DNA of 64,000 nt from Romboutsia sedimentorum (GCF_030131845.1 NZ_JASKYM010000002.1:320247-384246); one strand, 5' to 3'; counted from the first letter of the stretch, positions 1-10,078 are shown. Notes: a model not told the origin generated them from the letters alone. Numbers and translations are program-made.

Positions 1-204
1 GGTGCAGATGCAGTATTAATAGGAAGACCATTTATAACAGCTTCATTTGGTGGTCAAACTGAAGGCGTAGAGGCTTATGTAAATAAATTAAAAAATGAAT
101 TGAGTTCAACTATGATATTAACTGGATGCCAATCTATAAAAAATATAAATGATAGAGTAATTTATAAAAGTATGCCAGATAATAAGGGAGTACACATAAT
201 ATAA
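1..204 (+). CDS. FMN-dependent alpha-hydroxy-acid oxidizing protein, C-terminal end (partial)
   Basis: The window opens inside this gene; only the last 67 codons are present. The fragment begins GADAVLIGRPF, the glycine- and arginine-containing phosphate-binding segment at the end of the TIM barrel of FMN-dependent lactate/glycolate oxidase-like dehydrogenases, and continues with the usual C-terminal helix (KLKNELSSTM..TG). Family members oxidise 2-hydroxy acids with FMN. The substrate cannot be told from this piece. It ends just before a strong terminator. Other FMN TIM-barrel enzymes (for example IMP-dehydrogenase-like) share the GRP motif, so the family call is likely but not certain. Confidence 0.7.
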   Translation, partial: GADAVLIGRPFITASFGGQTEGVEAYVNKLKNELSSTMILTGCQSIKNINDRVIYKSMPDNKGVHII

Positions 205-247
205 AGATAAAAGCCCTATGAAAAATTTTCATAGGGCTTTTATCTTT
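205..247 (+). terminator. Bidirectional rho-independent terminator
   Basis: A long, nearly perfect inverted repeat (AAAGCCCTATGAAAA against TTTTCATAGGGCTTT) is flanked by A- and T-rich arms and lies directly after the stop codon of the first gene. Positions 248-371, up to yraN, are AT-rich and hold no recognisable feature. Confidence 0.85.
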
Positions 248-371
248 ATGTTATATATAAATTAAATAACAACTAATTAATTTTAACAAATTAATATTGC
301 AAAGATAAATATTGTATATATAAATATTAAAAAGGTAATAATTACAAAAAAGTTAAAAAATAGGAGATAGT

Positions 372-716
372 ATGAATAATAAACAAAAAGGTGACTTAGG
401 TGAGAGTATAGCATCTAGATATTTATTGAATAAAGGTGCACAAATATTAGAATCTAACTATAAAATAAAAACTGGAGAAATCGATATAATAACGAAATTA
501 GAAAATGAACTTGTGTTTGTAGAAGTTAAAGCAAGAAGTAATATAAAATATGGATATCCATGTGAAGCTGTTAATTATAGAAAAATTAAAAAAATAACAG
601 ATACTGCAAAGTATTATATTTTAAAAAATAATTTAAATAATGTACCAATTAGATTTGACGTTATAGAAGTTTATTTAAATGAGAATAAAGTCAATCATAT
701 AGTAAATGCTTTTTAG
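372..716 (+). CDS. yraN: YraN family protein (UPF0102, nuclease-fold)
   Basis: A 114-residue protein of the usual length for the UPF0102/YraN family. The restriction-endonuclease-like core is visible as GEIDII (about residues 36-41) followed by LVFVEVKARS (about 47-56), matching the D-(x)n-ExK metal-binding pattern of that fold. The biochemical role is not established; the family is often linked to DNA processing because it sits beside dprA and comM-like genes, as here. The ATG follows a GGAGATAGT ribosome binding site. It starts a compact cluster with the next two genes, separated by 11 and 9 bp, which are probably co-transcribed. Confidence 0.9.
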   Translation: MNNKQKGDLGESIASRYLLNKGAQILESNYKIKTGEIDIITKLENELVFVEVKARSNIKYGYPCEAVNYRKIKKITDTAKYYILKNNLNNVPIRFDVIEVYLNENKVNHIVNAF

Positions 717-727
717 GAAGGAGAATT

Positions 728-2269
728 ATGTTTAGTAATATCAATGGTAGTAATTTAATAGGAATAGAAGGATTTCTGGTAAGGGTAGAAGTGGATATAA
801 ACAATGGAATGCCTTGTTTTAATATAGTTGGTCTTGCTAGTACTGAAATAAAAGAATCTAGAGATAGAGTGAAATCGGCAATAATAAATAGTGGATTTAA
901 GTTTCCAAATTCTAGGATAATAATAAATTTATCCCCAGCTGATATGAAAAAAGAAGGTTCCTTTTTTGATTTACCTATAGCTATTGGAATTTTAAGAGGA
1001 TTTATAAAAAAAGATGATAGCTATTTAAATGAAAGTATGTTTGTAGGTGAAGTATCATTAGATGGAAAAATAAGAAAGGTAAAGGGAATACTACCGATAG
1101 TTATAGGTGCTAAAAATAAAAATATAAAAAGAATATTTGTACCATTAGAAAATATAGTAGAGAGTTCTTTTGTAGATAATATAGAAATAGTTCCTTTAGG
1201 GAGTTTAAAGGAATGTATTGAATTTTTAAATGATAATTTGCAAATAGAAAGCAATGAAATTTTAGAAAACAAAAGATTTAGTATAAATGAAGTAAATGAG
1301 AAATATTACGATGAAGATTTTCAAGATGTAAAAGGTAATTATTTTGTCAAACGAAGTGCAGAAATAGCTGCAGCAGGAAATCATAATATACTTATGATAG
1401 GTCCACCGGGGTCAGGTAAAACTATGATTGCAAAACGCATAAGAACAATACTTCCACAAATAGAAAAAGATGAAATGATAGAAGTTAGTAAAATATATAG
1501 TGCATCAGGTCTTATAAATGAAAATGAAGGCATAATTTACAAAAGACCATTTAGATCACCTCATCATACTTCAACAAGGCAATCTCTAATAGGTGGAGGA
1601 GCTAATGCAACACCTGGAGAGGTAGTATTAGCTCATAGAGGGGTATTATTCTTAGATGAGATAGCAGAATTTGATAGACGCATATTAGAAACACTAAGAC
1701 AGCCGATAGAAGATAAATATATAAATATATCTAGAGTAAAGCAAAATATACAGTATCCGTGTAATTTACTTTTAGTAGGAGCTATGAATCCATGTCAGTG
1801 TGGATATTATTTATCAGATAATGAATGTAAATGTAGTGGTTTTGAGATAAGCAGGTATATAAATAAAATATCAGGACCTTTGTTAGATAGATTTGATATT
1901 TTTATACAAGTTAATTCTGTATCTTATGAAGAGCTAAATAATAATACTAATTGTGAAAGTTCAGAGGTAATTAGAAATAGAGTGGAAAATGCAAGAAAAA
2001 TTCAAGGTATAAGATTTGAAAATGAAAATATAAAAACAAACGACGAAATAAAATCATCTAAGTTACTAGACTACTGTAAACTAGATGAGCAAGCTTTAAA
2101 TACTACAAAATTAATATTGAATAAGTATAAACTGAGTAATAGAAGTTATACAAAATTATTAAAAGTAGCTAGGACTATAGCTGATTTGGAAAGTAGTGAA
2201 AATATAGATTCAAATCATATTATGGAAGCTTTTTCATTTAGAAAAGCTTACTATACTTATTTCAAATAG
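728..2269 (+). CDS. YifB family Mg-chelatase-like AAA+ ATPase (ComM-like)
   Basis: A 513-residue protein with the YifB/ComM layout: an N-terminal Lon-protease-like ChlI domain (about residues 1-175), a Mg-chelatase AAA+ core with Walker A GPPGSGKT (about 225-232) and Walker B VLFLDEIAEF (about 307-316), and a C-terminal Mg-chelatase domain. ComM is a hexameric helicase that promotes branch migration during natural transformation; the Gram-positive homologues are little studied. A cysteine cluster (CQCGYY..CKC, about 356-370) is typical of the family. It lies 11 bp after yraN with an AGGAAGGAG ribosome binding site and 9 bp before dprA, which suggests one DNA-uptake or recombination operon. 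Confidence 0.92.
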   Translation: MFSNINGSNLIGIEGFLVRVEVDINNGMPCFNIVGLASTEIKESRDRVKSAIINSGFKFPNSRIIINLSPADMKKEGSFFDLPIAIGILRGFIKKDDSYLNESMFVGEVSLDGKIRKVKGILPIVIGAKNKNIKRIFVPLENIVESSFVDNIEIVPLGSLKECIEFLNDNLQIESNEILENKRFSINEVNEKYYDEDFQDVKGNYFVKRSAEIAAAGNHNILMIGPPGSGKTMIAKRIRTILPQIEKDEMIEVSKIYSASGLINENEGIIYKRPFRSPHHTSTRQSLIGGGANATPGEVVLAHRGVLFLDEIAEFDRRILETLRQPIEDKYINISRVKQNIQYPCNLLLVGAMNPCQCGYYLSDNECKCSGFEISRYINKISGPLLDRFDIFIQVNSVSYEELNNNTNCESSEVIRNRVENARKIQGIRFENENIKTNDEIKSSKLLDYCKLDEQALNTTKLILNKYKLSNRSYTKLLKVARTIADLESSENIDSNHIMEAFSFRKAYYTYFK

Positions 2270-2278
2270 GAGAAAATC

Positions 2279-3379
2279 ATGGAAAAGAAAGATGCATATT
2301 TGTGGTTAAATTCAATAAATGGAGTAACTAATAAAACTATAGATAAAATAAACGATAATGATTTAAATATAGAAGAATTAATTTATCTTAGCGATAAAGA
2401 AATATATAATTTAAAAAATATAAATTTAAATATTAAGGAAAATATAGTAAAATATAAAAGTATTTCATATTTAGATGAAATAAAAGAGAAAAATATTAAG
2501 GAAAATATAAATTATATTTGTATTGAGGAAAATGATTATCCAAATAATTTGAAATATGTCTATGATGCACCAAATATTATATTTTATAAAGGCGATATAA
2601 AGATAATAAACAAAAACATTGGGTTAGCAGTAGTAGGTTCAAGGAAAGCTACAAAATATGGAATGAGTTGTGCAACCTCAATAAGCAAAAGTCTTTCTAA
2701 TGTAGGAATCAATGTAATAAGTGGTTTGGCTTTTGGAATAGATTCATATGCACATATGGGGTGTATGGAAGGTTTAGGGAAAACTATTGCAGTATTAGGT
2801 TCATCCGTAAATAATGTGTTGCCCAAAAAAAATATTTATTTAGCAAATAAGATATTAGAAAATGGTGGATTGATAATCTCAGATTATAATATTAATTCAA
2901 GTGTTTTTCCAAGCAACTATGTAAATCGAAATAGAATAATAAGTGGAATTAGTGAAGGCGTAATAGTAGTGGAGGCTGCTAAAAAAAGCGGTGCGTTAAT
3001 AACTGCTGAATTTGGTCTAGAACAAGGTAAAAACATATATGCAGTGCCAGGAAATATAAACTCATGTATGAGTAAGGGATGCCACCAAATTATAAAAGAA
3101 GGTGCTAAATTAATAGACAATATAGAGGATATTTTAAACGAATACCAAATAGTTAATATTAAAAGTAGAGAAAATTTAAAAAAGTATGATAATATGAACT
3201 TAAGCAAAGAAAGTACCGTAATAATCGATACAATAAAAAAGCAAGGTGTCTTGCATATAGATGAAATATGTGATAATACTAGAATGGAAATAAAATCTGT
3301 GAATACAATTTTGAGTGAGCTAGTATTAAAAGATGTATTAGTAGAGATGAATAATAAAACATACAGTTTAAATGTATAA
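2279..3379 (+). CDS. dprA: DNA-processing protein DprA
   Basis: A 366-residue protein with the DprA/Smf Rossmann-like core: VVGSRKATKYG (about residues 118-128), SGLAFGIDSYAH (about 148-159) and a GKTIAVLGSS segment. The C-terminal 70 residues look like the winged-helix domain of longer DprA proteins. DprA loads RecA on incoming single-stranded DNA during transformation. Most clostridia that carry dprA are not known to be competent, so a general recombination role is possible. It lies 9 bp after the ComM-like gene with a GGAGAAAATC ribosome binding site. Confidence 0.95.
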   Translation: MEKKDAYLWLNSINGVTNKTIDKINDNDLNIEELIYLSDKEIYNLKNINLNIKENIVKYKSISYLDEIKEKNIKENINYICIEENDYPNNLKYVYDAPNIIFYKGDIKIINKNIGLAVVGSRKATKYGMSCATSISKSLSNVGINVISGLAFGIDSYAHMGCMEGLGKTIAVLGSSVNNVLPKKNIYLANKILENGGLIISDYNINSSVFPSNYVNRNRIISGISEGVIVVEAAKKSGALITAEFGLEQGKNIYAVPGNINSCMSKGCHQIIKEGAKLIDNIEDILNEYQIVNIKSRENLKKYDNMNLSKESTVIIDTIKKQGVLHIDEICDNTRMEIKSVNTILSELVLKDVLVEMNNKTYSLNV

Positions 3380-3407
3380 ATAACATAGATAGTGGGGGTG
3401 TGGGTTT

Positions 3408-5549
3408 ATGGCCAAAACATTAGTCATCGTGGAGTCGCCTGCGAAAGCTAAAACCATAGAAAAATTTTTAGGAAAAGGACATTATACAGTAAAAGCTTCT
3501 GTAGGACATGTTAGGGATTTACCTAAAAGTAAATTAGGTGTAGATATAGAAAACAATTTTGAACCGCAGTATATAAATATACGAGGCAAAGGCGATGTAA
3601 TAAAGGAATTGAAAAAAGAAGCGAAAAAATCTAAAAAAGTGTACTTAGCAACTGACCCTGATAGAGAAGGTGAAGCTATATCATGGCATTTAGCTCATAT
3701 ATTAAACCTAGATCAAACTGAAGAGTGTAGAATCGAGTTTAATGAAATAACTAAAGATGCCATTAAAAAAGCTATAAAAAATCCTAGAAATATAGATTTA
3801 AGTGTAGTAGATGCTCAGCAAGCAAGAAGAGTATTAGATAGATTGTTAGGATATCAAATAAGTCCAATACTTTGGCAAAAAGTTAGAAAAGGGCTTAGTG
3901 CTGGTAGAGTACAATCTGTAACAACAAAGCTTATATGTGATAGAGAAAAAGAAATAAAAGCATTTATACCAAAGGAATATTGGAGTATAGAGTTAGAAGC
4001 TAAAACAAATTCTAATGAAGATATAAGTTTAAAGTTTTATGGAAAAGATAATCAAAAATTAGAAATAGAAAATGAAGAAATGGTAAACGAGATATTAAAT
4101 GATATAAAAGATAAAAATTTAGATGTAGTGTCTATAGAATCTAAGTCAAGAAAAAAATCAGCTCCAAAACCATTTACAACAAGTATGTTGCAACAAGAAG
4201 CTGCAAATAAGTTGTCATTTACAACAAAGAAGACAATGAGCGTAGCACAAGAGTTATATGAAGGTATAGATATAGATAAGGAAACAGTAGGTCTTATATC
4301 GTATATAAGAACCGATTCTAAGAGAATATCTGATGAAGCTAAAGAAAAATCAAAAGACTACATATTAGATGTGATAGGTGAAAACTATTATAAATCAAAT
4401 GCTGATAAAAAAGAGAAAAAAGAAACAAAAAAAGTTCAGGATGCACATGAGGCAATAAGACCAACTTATGTAGATAAAACACCAGATAGCATAAAGAGTT
4501 CTTTAACTAGAGATCAATATAAGTTATATAACTTAATTTGGAGAAGATTTGTAGCAAGTCAAATGGAAGATTCAGTGTTTGACATTTTAAACGTTGAATG
4601 TAGAATAGACAACTATGTATTTAAGGCAACTGGATCTAAGATGAAGTTTGATGGATATACTAAAATATATAATTTTACGGATAGAGAAGATAAAATTTTA
4701 CCAGTAATTAATGAAGGTGATATTTTAAAACTTGAAAATACATTACCACTTCAACATTTTACTCAGCCGCCAGCAAGGTTTACAGAGGCGAGTTTAGTAA
4801 AAACGTTAGAAGAATTAGGAATAGGTAGACCTAGTACTTATTCACCAACTATAAGTACTATATTAAATAGAGAATATGTTGAAAAACAAGGTACTAGTTT
4901 ATGCCCAACTGAATTAGGAATAATAGTAACTGACATATTAGAAAATAACTTTCAAAAATTTATAGATGTTGATTTTACAGCACATATGGAAAATAAGTTA
5001 GATGAAATAGAAGAAGGTAACACAGAGTGGAAATCAGTTGTATCTGAAGCGTACGAACCTTTAAAAGAAGCTATAGAGATAGCTATGGAAAGCATAGAAA
5101 AAATTAACATGGATGAAGAAACCGATGAAATATGTGAAACTTGTGGAGAAAACATGGTTATCAAGTATGGAAGGTTTGGAAAATTCATGGCTTGTAAAAA
5201 TTACCCAGAATGTAAAACTACAAAGCCACTTGTTAATAAAGTAGGGGTAAAGTGTCCAAAATGCCATGATGGAGATATAATACTTAGAAAATCTAAAAGG
5301 GGTAAAGTTTTTTATGGATGTTCTAATTATCCAGGGTGTGACTTTATAACGTGGAACAAACCAACAGGAGAAATCTGTGATAAATGTGGTTCTTACATGA
5401 TTGAAAAAATAACAAAAAATGATACTAAGGTTATTTGTTCAGATAAAGAATGCCATAAACAAAATGGGAAAGATATGGATAAAGACATAGACAAAAAATC
5501 AGGCAAAGAAACCGATAAAGATATTTTGCAGGAAAATAGCGAAAATTAA
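3408..5549 (+). CDS. topA: DNA topoisomerase I
   Basis: A 713-residue type IA topoisomerase that relaxes negative supercoils. The Toprim domain begins LVIVESPAKAKTIEKFLG (residues 5-22) with the acidic cluster ATDPDREGEA (about 82-91). The catalytic tyrosine lies in SYIRTDSKR (about 302-310). Three C-terminal zinc-ribbon modules follow (CETCG..C..C, CPKCH..C..C, CDKCG). The last 35 residues are a charged Lys/Asp-rich tail (KDMDKDIDKK) that looks like a low-complexity extension. The start has a GTGGGGGTG ribosome binding site and lies 28 bp after dprA. Confidence 0.97.
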   Translation: MAKTLVIVESPAKAKTIEKFLGKGHYTVKASVGHVRDLPKSKLGVDIENNFEPQYINIRGKGDVIKELKKEAKKSKKVYLATDPDREGEAISWHLAHILNLDQTEECRIEFNEITKDAIKKAIKNPRNIDLSVVDAQQARRVLDRLLGYQISPILWQKVRKGLSAGRVQSVTTKLICDREKEIKAFIPKEYWSIELEAKTNSNEDISLKFYGKDNQKLEIENEEMVNEILNDIKDKNLDVVSIESKSRKKSAPKPFTTSMLQQEAANKLSFTTKKTMSVAQELYEGIDIDKETVGLISYIRTDSKRISDEAKEKSKDYILDVIGENYYKSNADKKEKKETKKVQDAHEAIRPTYVDKTPDSIKSSLTRDQYKLYNLIWRRFVASQMEDSVFDILNVECRIDNYVFKATGSKMKFDGYTKIYNFTDREDKILPVINEGDILKLENTLPLQHFTQPPARFTEASLVKTLEELGIGRPSTYSPTISTILNREYVEKQGTSLCPTELGIIVTDILENNFQKFIDVDFTAHMENKLDEIEEGNTEWKSVVSEAYEPLKEAIEIAMESIEKINMDEETDEICETCGENMVIKYGRFGKFMACKNYPECKTTKPLVNKVGVKCPKCHDGDIILRKSKRGKVFYGCSNYPGCDFITWNKPTGEICDKCGSYMIEKITKNDTKVICSDKECHKQNGKDMDKDIDKKSGKETDKDILQENSEN

Positions 5550-5701
5550 AAAAATAATAACAATTCTATTGAAAAAGGCAGAGATTTGTGATAACATTTC
5601 AATTGCACAAATTAGCATAAAATAGGGAAAAATATTGAAAATAGATAATGTAAAGACAAGGGCTTGTAGAGGCAGAATTTACATGAGGAGATGAATTATA
5701 A

Positions 5702-6487
5702 ATGGCAAGTGAAGTATTACAAAAAACTAGAAGAATAAACAAAACATTGCAAACAAGCGGTGGAAGTAATGTATCCTTCAATTTATTAGCAGGAGCATTA
5801 GGAGAAGTATTAAATTCAAATGCATACGTATTAAGTTCTAAAGGTAAAGTTTTAGGATTATATCTTAGCAATGAAAAAGATAGTTCAGCAATGGAAGAAG
5901 AAGGAACTAATCAAAAGAAATTTCCTAGTGAATACAACAAAAATATGTTGAAAATTTCAGAAACACAAGAAAACTTAACTGGCGAAGCGTTATTAAAAGT
6001 ATTCCCAGATGAGCAAGAAAGAACTGAAAAAAATACTACTATAGTTCCAATACTTGGTAGTGGACAAAGACTTGGTTCTTTAGTTCTTTCAAGATATGAT
6101 GAAATTTTTACAGATGATGATTTAGTTATAGCTGAATATAGTGCAACAGTAATTGGTCTTGAAATATTAAGATCAATAGGGGAGCAACTAGAAGAAGAAA
6201 TGAGAAAAAAAGCTGTAGTACAAATGGCTATAGGAACATTATCTTATTCAGAACTTGAAGCTGTAGAGCATATATTTGAAGAATTAAAGGGAAGAGAAGG
6301 ATTACTTGTTGCAAGTAAAATAGCTGATAGAGTTGGAATAACAAGATCAGTTATAGTAAATGCATTAAGAAAGTTTGAAAGTGCTGGAGTTATAGAGTCA
6401 AGATCTCTAGGAATGAAGGGTACTCATATAAAGATACTTAATGATAAACTTATAGAAGAATTAAAAAAATTAAAAAGTAATCACTAA
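5702..6487 (+). CDS. codY: GTP-sensing global transcriptional regulator CodY
   Basis: A 261-residue protein of standard CodY length. The N-terminal two-thirds is the GAF ligand-binding domain for branched-chain amino acids. The C-terminal winged helix carries the family signature [20 protein letters not shown] (about residues 204-223), almost invariant in Firmicutes, and the wing [12 protein letters not shown]. CodY represses nitrogen, amino-acid and often virulence genes when GTP and isoleucine are plentiful. The ATG at 5702 has a GAGGAGATG ribosome binding site. The 152-bp gap after topA probably holds its own promoter. Confidence 0.98.
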   Translation: MASEVLQKTRRINKTLQTSGGSNVSFNLLAGALGEVLNSNAYVLSSKGKVLGLYLSNEKDSSAMEEEGTNQKKFPSEYNKNMLKISETQENLTGEALLKVFPDEQERTEKNTTIVPILGSGQRLGSLVLSRYDEIFTDDDLVIAEYSATVIGLEILRSIGEQLEEEMRKKAVVQMAIGTLSYSELEAVEHIFEELKGREGLLVASKIADRVGITRSVIVNALRKFESAGVIESRSLGMKGTHIKILNDKLIEELKKLKSNH

Positions 6488-6507
6488 CAATTAATTCATT
6501 AATATAC

Positions 6508-6540
6508 AAAAGGTATCTATATTGCATAGATACCTTTTAT
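6508..6540 (+). terminator. Rho-independent terminator after codY
   Basis: Inverted repeat AAAAGGTATCTAT / ATAGATACCTTTT followed by a T-rich run. It lies just upstream of the rarA start and rules out the longer upstream start for that ORF. Confidence 0.85.
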
Positions 6541-6563
6541 TTTATAAAAAAGGAGGAGGAACT

Positions 6564-7838
6564 ATGCAACCATTAGCAGATAGACTACGTCCACAACAAA
6601 TTGATGACATGGTAGGTCAATCACATATAATAGGCAAAGGCAAAATTCTTAATAAGCTTATACATAATAAATCTATACCTAATATGATTTTATTTGGACC
6701 ACCAGGGACAGGTAAAACTACATTAGCCAATATAATTGCTGCTATAACCGGAAAAAAATATGTTAAGTTAAATGCTGTAAATTGTGGAGTAAAAGAAATA
6801 AAAGAAGTGATAGATGCTACTAAAATAGATTTATTTTCATATAATGGGATAATTTTAATGTTAGATGAGATCCAAGCGCTAAATAGAAAACAACAACAGT
6901 CATTACTTGAAGTTATTGAAGATGGATCTGTAACATTAATAGCAAGTACAGCAGATAATCCATATTTTGTAGTATATAAAGCTATTTTAAGTAGAAGTAC
7001 TATATTTGAGTTTAAACCTATACAAAAAAAAGATATATTTAAAGGCTTAAAAAGGGCAGTAGATAAGTTTGAAGAGCTATATACATATGAAACTATTAAT
7101 GTAGAAGAAAAGGCCTTAGAATATATCTCTGAAACTTGTAATGGAGATATGAGAAGTGCTCTAAATAAATTAGAACTAGTTTTTAATACGGGTATAGATA
7201 TTGCTTCTAACTCTGTAAATATAACGCTAGAGAACGTTGTGGAATGTTCTAGTATTAAGATGTTAAATTATGATAAAGGTGGAGATGATGCATACTCTAT
7301 AATGTCTGCATTTCATAAATCACTAAGGGGTTCTGATGCAGACGCTTCTATTCATTATTTAGCTAGGCTTGTCAAGGCTGGTGATATACAAGGAATAACT
7401 AGAAGATTATTATGTGTTGCAAGTGAAGATGTAGGATTAGCAGTCCCACAAGCTATCACAATAACACAAGCATGCGTTGCATCAGCATTGCAATTAGGTT
7501 TTCCAGAAGCTAGAATACCCCTGGCACAAGCTACAATATATTTAGCACAGTGCCCAAAATCAGACTCGGTTATTAAAGCTATCGATGTTGCATTATCAGA
7601 TTTAGATAATATAGAAATAGGAGATATTCCATTTAATTTAAAAGATGCTCATTACAGTGGAGCTAAAGATTTAGGTAGGGGGTTGGATTATAAATATCCG
7701 CACAATTATGAGAATCACTATGTTAAACAGCAATACTTGCCAGACCCCATAAAGGATAAAAATTACTATGTACCTTGTGAAAATAAAAATGAAATAGCGT
7801 TTAAGCAATATTGGAACAGTATAAAAAAGGGTGAGTAG
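6564..7838 (+). CDS. rarA: Replication-associated recombination protein RarA (MgsA family AAA+ ATPase)
   Basis: A 424-residue AAA+ protein. It begins PLADRLRPQ and has Walker A GPPGTGKTT (about residues 45-53) and Walker B MLDEIQALN (about 97-105), where most family members have a DEIHRFNK-like motif. The C-terminal half is the MgsA tetramerisation domain (ASEDVGLAVPQA..GFPEARIPLAQAT). RarA acts at stalled replication forks. I chose the ATG at 6564 because it follows a perfect AGGAGGAGG; the open frame begins earlier at 6522, but that lies inside the codY terminator. Confidence 0.93.
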   Translation: MQPLADRLRPQQIDDMVGQSHIIGKGKILNKLIHNKSIPNMILFGPPGTGKTTLANIIAAITGKKYVKLNAVNCGVKEIKEVIDATKIDLFSYNGIILMLDEIQALNRKQQQSLLEVIEDGSVTLIASTADNPYFVVYKAILSRSTIFEFKPIQKKDIFKGLKRAVDKFEELYTYETINVEEKALEYISETCNGDMRSALNKLELVFNTGIDIASNSVNITLENVVECSSIKMLNYDKGGDDAYSIMSAFHKSLRGSDADASIHYLARLVKAGDIQGITRRLLCVASEDVGLAVPQAITITQACVASALQLGFPEARIPLAQATIYLAQCPKSDSVIKAIDVALSDLDNIEIGDIPFNLKDAHYSGAKDLGRGLDYKYPHNYENHYVKQQYLPDPIKDKNYYVPCENKNEIAFKQYWNSIKKGE

Positions 7839-7991
7839 TAATTTATGCTATTTTGAAAATACAAAAATAATTTTGGATATAAATACACATAAAATACAAT
7901 ATATTTAGAATAAACTATTATAAAACTTTAAATTATCGTTATTACATTGGCACAATATAAAGGCGAAAAATTTATATCAGGGGGACGTTTT

Positions 7992-8762
7992 ATGATTGTA
8001 AAGCTTAATAATAGTCATCATAATAAAGTTATGGAGTATTTAAAAAAAGAGCCTGAATTTAATTTATCTATAATAGGGGATATAGAAAGATATGGATATG
8101 ATAATTATTTTTTGAATATATGGGCAGGTATTGATAAAAGAGGAAATATAGAGGGAGTTCTATTTAAATATTTTGAGTTTATTATGTTTTATTCATATAA
8201 TAAATTTGAAGTAAATGAATTTGCACGACTTATAAATAAATTGAAATATAAAGAGATAAGTGGAAAATCTGAGAGTTTAGATATACTGGCTACTAAGTTG
8301 AATTTTAAAAAAAGAAGAGTAGTGAATTTTTGTAAGTTAGATAGAAAAGATAATCTACAAAATAGTAGTACAAATATAAAAATTAAAAAAATAGGATTTG
8401 GAAATATAAATAAAGTTGTTAAACTGTATGAATTAATAGATGAATTTGACAACACTACATCAGAGAGTGTCAAAAATGGACTAAAAAGTGGTAGAGGATA
8501 TTGCATAGAAAAAAATAGACAAGTAATAGCCATGGCAAAGAGTACTGCAGAAACTAACACACATGCAATGATTGTTGGTGTTGGGACACATCCTAATCAT
8601 AGGAACAGAGGATATGCAACTAAATGTATGATTAAGGTTTGTAGAGAACTCTTAGATGAAAATAAAATACCTTGTTTATTTTATGATAATAAAGAGGCAG
8701 GCAAGATATATAGAAAATTAGGCTTTCAAGAACTTGGAAAATGGAGTATATATTATAAATAG
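7992..8762 (+). CDS. GNAT family N-acetyltransferase
   Basis: A 256-residue protein with a C-terminal GNAT acetyl-CoA-binding core: VGVGTHPNHRNRGYATKCM (about residues 194-212) carries the R/Q-x-x-G-x-A pyrophosphate loop, followed by the beta-bulge segment PCLFYDNKEAGKIYRKLGF. The N-terminal half (KVMEYLKKEPEFNLSIIGDIE) resembles the degenerate first GNAT repeat of two-domain acetyltransferases. Acetyl transfer to an amine is expected; the substrate is unknown. The ATG at 7992 follows AGGGGGACG; an upstream in-frame TTG at 7947 has no such site. It stands alone, with a terminator after it. Confidence 0.85.
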   Translation: MIVKLNNSHHNKVMEYLKKEPEFNLSIIGDIERYGYDNYFLNIWAGIDKRGNIEGVLFKYFEFIMFYSYNKFEVNEFARLINKLKYKEISGKSESLDILATKLNFKKRRVVNFCKLDRKDNLQNSSTNIKIKKIGFGNINKVVKLYELIDEFDNTTSESVKNGLKSGRGYCIEKNRQVIAMAKSTAETNTHAMIVGVGTHPNHRNRGYATKCMIKVCRELLDENKIPCLFYDNKEAGKIYRKLGFQELGKWSIYYK

Positions 8763-8773
8763 TTATAAAGATA

Positions 8774-8817
8774 AAATATGTTTAGTAGATTTGGAAACTA
8801 TTAAGCATATTTTTTTA
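8774..8817 (+). terminator. Rho-independent terminator
   Basis: Inverted repeat AAATATG-t-TTAGTAG / CTATTAA-g-CATATTT followed by seven T, just after the GNAT gene. Positions 8818-8958 contain nothing else I can name apart from the upstream region of the ROK kinase. Confidence 0.75.
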
Positions 8818-8958
8818 TGAAAAAACTTGGTGAAAAAAATATCTATATAATGTATAATTTTATGTATTGAAGGAAACCTTTTTCAGCTAAAACTATTTAA
8901 GAATACATATGTAAGTTAAATCGTAGAAAATATAAAAAGCAATTTTAGGAGGAGTATT

Positions 8959-9888
8959 ATGTATAGTATAGGAATAGATGTAGGTGGTATGAGCATAAAG
9001 TCGGGCATTGTAAAAAATGGGGAAATTATTCATAGTTTAAGTAAAGAAACAAGTCGTGGAGGAGTAGAAGTATTAGTACAAGATATAGAAAACTTAGTTC
9101 AAGAACTTTTAAAAGAAAAGAAAATAAACATAAAAGAAATAAAAAATATAGGTATAGGGATACCTGGTGTTGTAACTAATGATGGAGCTGTTACATGTGT
9201 AAATTTAGGGTTAAATAACTCTTTGATAGCACCTGCATTAGAAGAAAAGTTTGAAGGAATTAGAGTTTGTATAGGAAATGATGCTAATGTTGCAGCTCTT
9301 GCAGAATATTCATATGGAAGTATGAGGGGATTTGATAGTGGAGTAATGATAACTCTAGGAACTGGTATTGGTGGAGGCGTGGTTATAAATGACAAGCTTA
9401 TAACTGGAGCTAATGGAATCGGAGCTGAGATAGGTCATATGATGATATCTAGTAACCATTTTGAGTGTAACTGTGGTAATAATGGATGCTTTGAAACGTT
9501 TTGTTCAGCTACTGCAATAATAAAATACGCTCAAAAAAAAGTTTTAGAAGGTGCTAAGACTTCAATAATAGAAAAATCAGAGAATGATATAAACAACATA
9601 ACTGCAAAGATGATATTTGATTGCTATAGAGAAAATGACGAAGTAGCAATAGAAATTGTTAATAGATTTAAAAAATACTTAGCAATGGGACTTGCAAACA
9701 TTGTGAATTTTATAGATCCTAAAGTAATATCTATAGGCGGAGGGCTTTCTAATGCCAGTGATGTGATTTTAGATGGATTAAGTGATCAAGTTAAGCAACA
9801 CCTACCGTTTAAAGAAAGTAATATTGGTGAAATTGTAATCGCCAAATTTAAAAATGATGCAGGTATATTAGGTGCTTCTGCTCTTTAA
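8959..9888 (+). CDS. ROK family protein, probable glucokinase
   Basis: A 309-residue ROK kinase. It shows the N-terminal ATP phosphate-binding loop GIDVGGMSIKSG (residues 4-15), the sugar-binding and catalytic segment GNDANVAALAEY (about 103-114), the phosphate-2 motif TLGTGIGGGVV (about 132-142), and the zinc-binding CNCGNNGCFE (about 171-180), which follows the GAEIGHM histidine motif. These are the marks of bacterial ATP-dependent glucokinases of the ROK family; another hexose or N-acetyl-sugar could be the substrate. The ribosome binding site is AGGAGGAG. It is flanked by terminators and probably transcribed alone. Confidence 0.88.
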   Translation: MYSIGIDVGGMSIKSGIVKNGEIIHSLSKETSRGGVEVLVQDIENLVQELLKEKKINIKEIKNIGIGIPGVVTNDGAVTCVNLGLNNSLIAPALEEKFEGIRVCIGNDANVAALAEYSYGSMRGFDSGVMITLGTGIGGGVVINDKLITGANGIGAEIGHMMISSNHFECNCGNNGCFETFCSATAIIKYAQKKVLEGAKTSIIEKSENDINNITAKMIFDCYRENDEVAIEIVNRFKKYLAMGLANIVNFIDPKVISIGGGLSNASDVILDGLSDQVKQHLPFKESNIGEIVIAKFKNDAGILGASAL

Positions 9889-9892
9889 AAAT

Positions 9893-9935
9893 AAAAAAGT
9901 ATTCTATTGTATCGTGCAATAGAGTACTTTTTTTT
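9893..9935 (+). terminator. Rho-independent terminator
   Basis: Inverted repeat AAGTATTCTATTG / CAATAGAGTACTT followed by eight T, directly after the ROK kinase. Confidence 0.9.
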
Positions 9936-10035
9936 ATAAAAAGAAGAAGCTGAAATAATTTAAAAATTGATTATAATTTATATTTTAAGGGTATAAAATA
10001 CGTTGAATATAAAGTAATATAAAAATAAATTAATT

Positions 10036-10078
10036 CCTAGTAAAACAGTATGAATTTAATGTTGACAAAATTACTAGG
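10036..10078. promoter_or_regulatory. Widely spaced inverted repeat, possible IscR operator
   Basis: CCTAGTAA (10036-10043) and its exact complement TTACTAGG (10071-10078) flank and enter the iscR promoter, the right arm falling between -35 and -10. Seeing this pair is direct; assigning it to IscR autoregulation is inference. Confidence 0.45.
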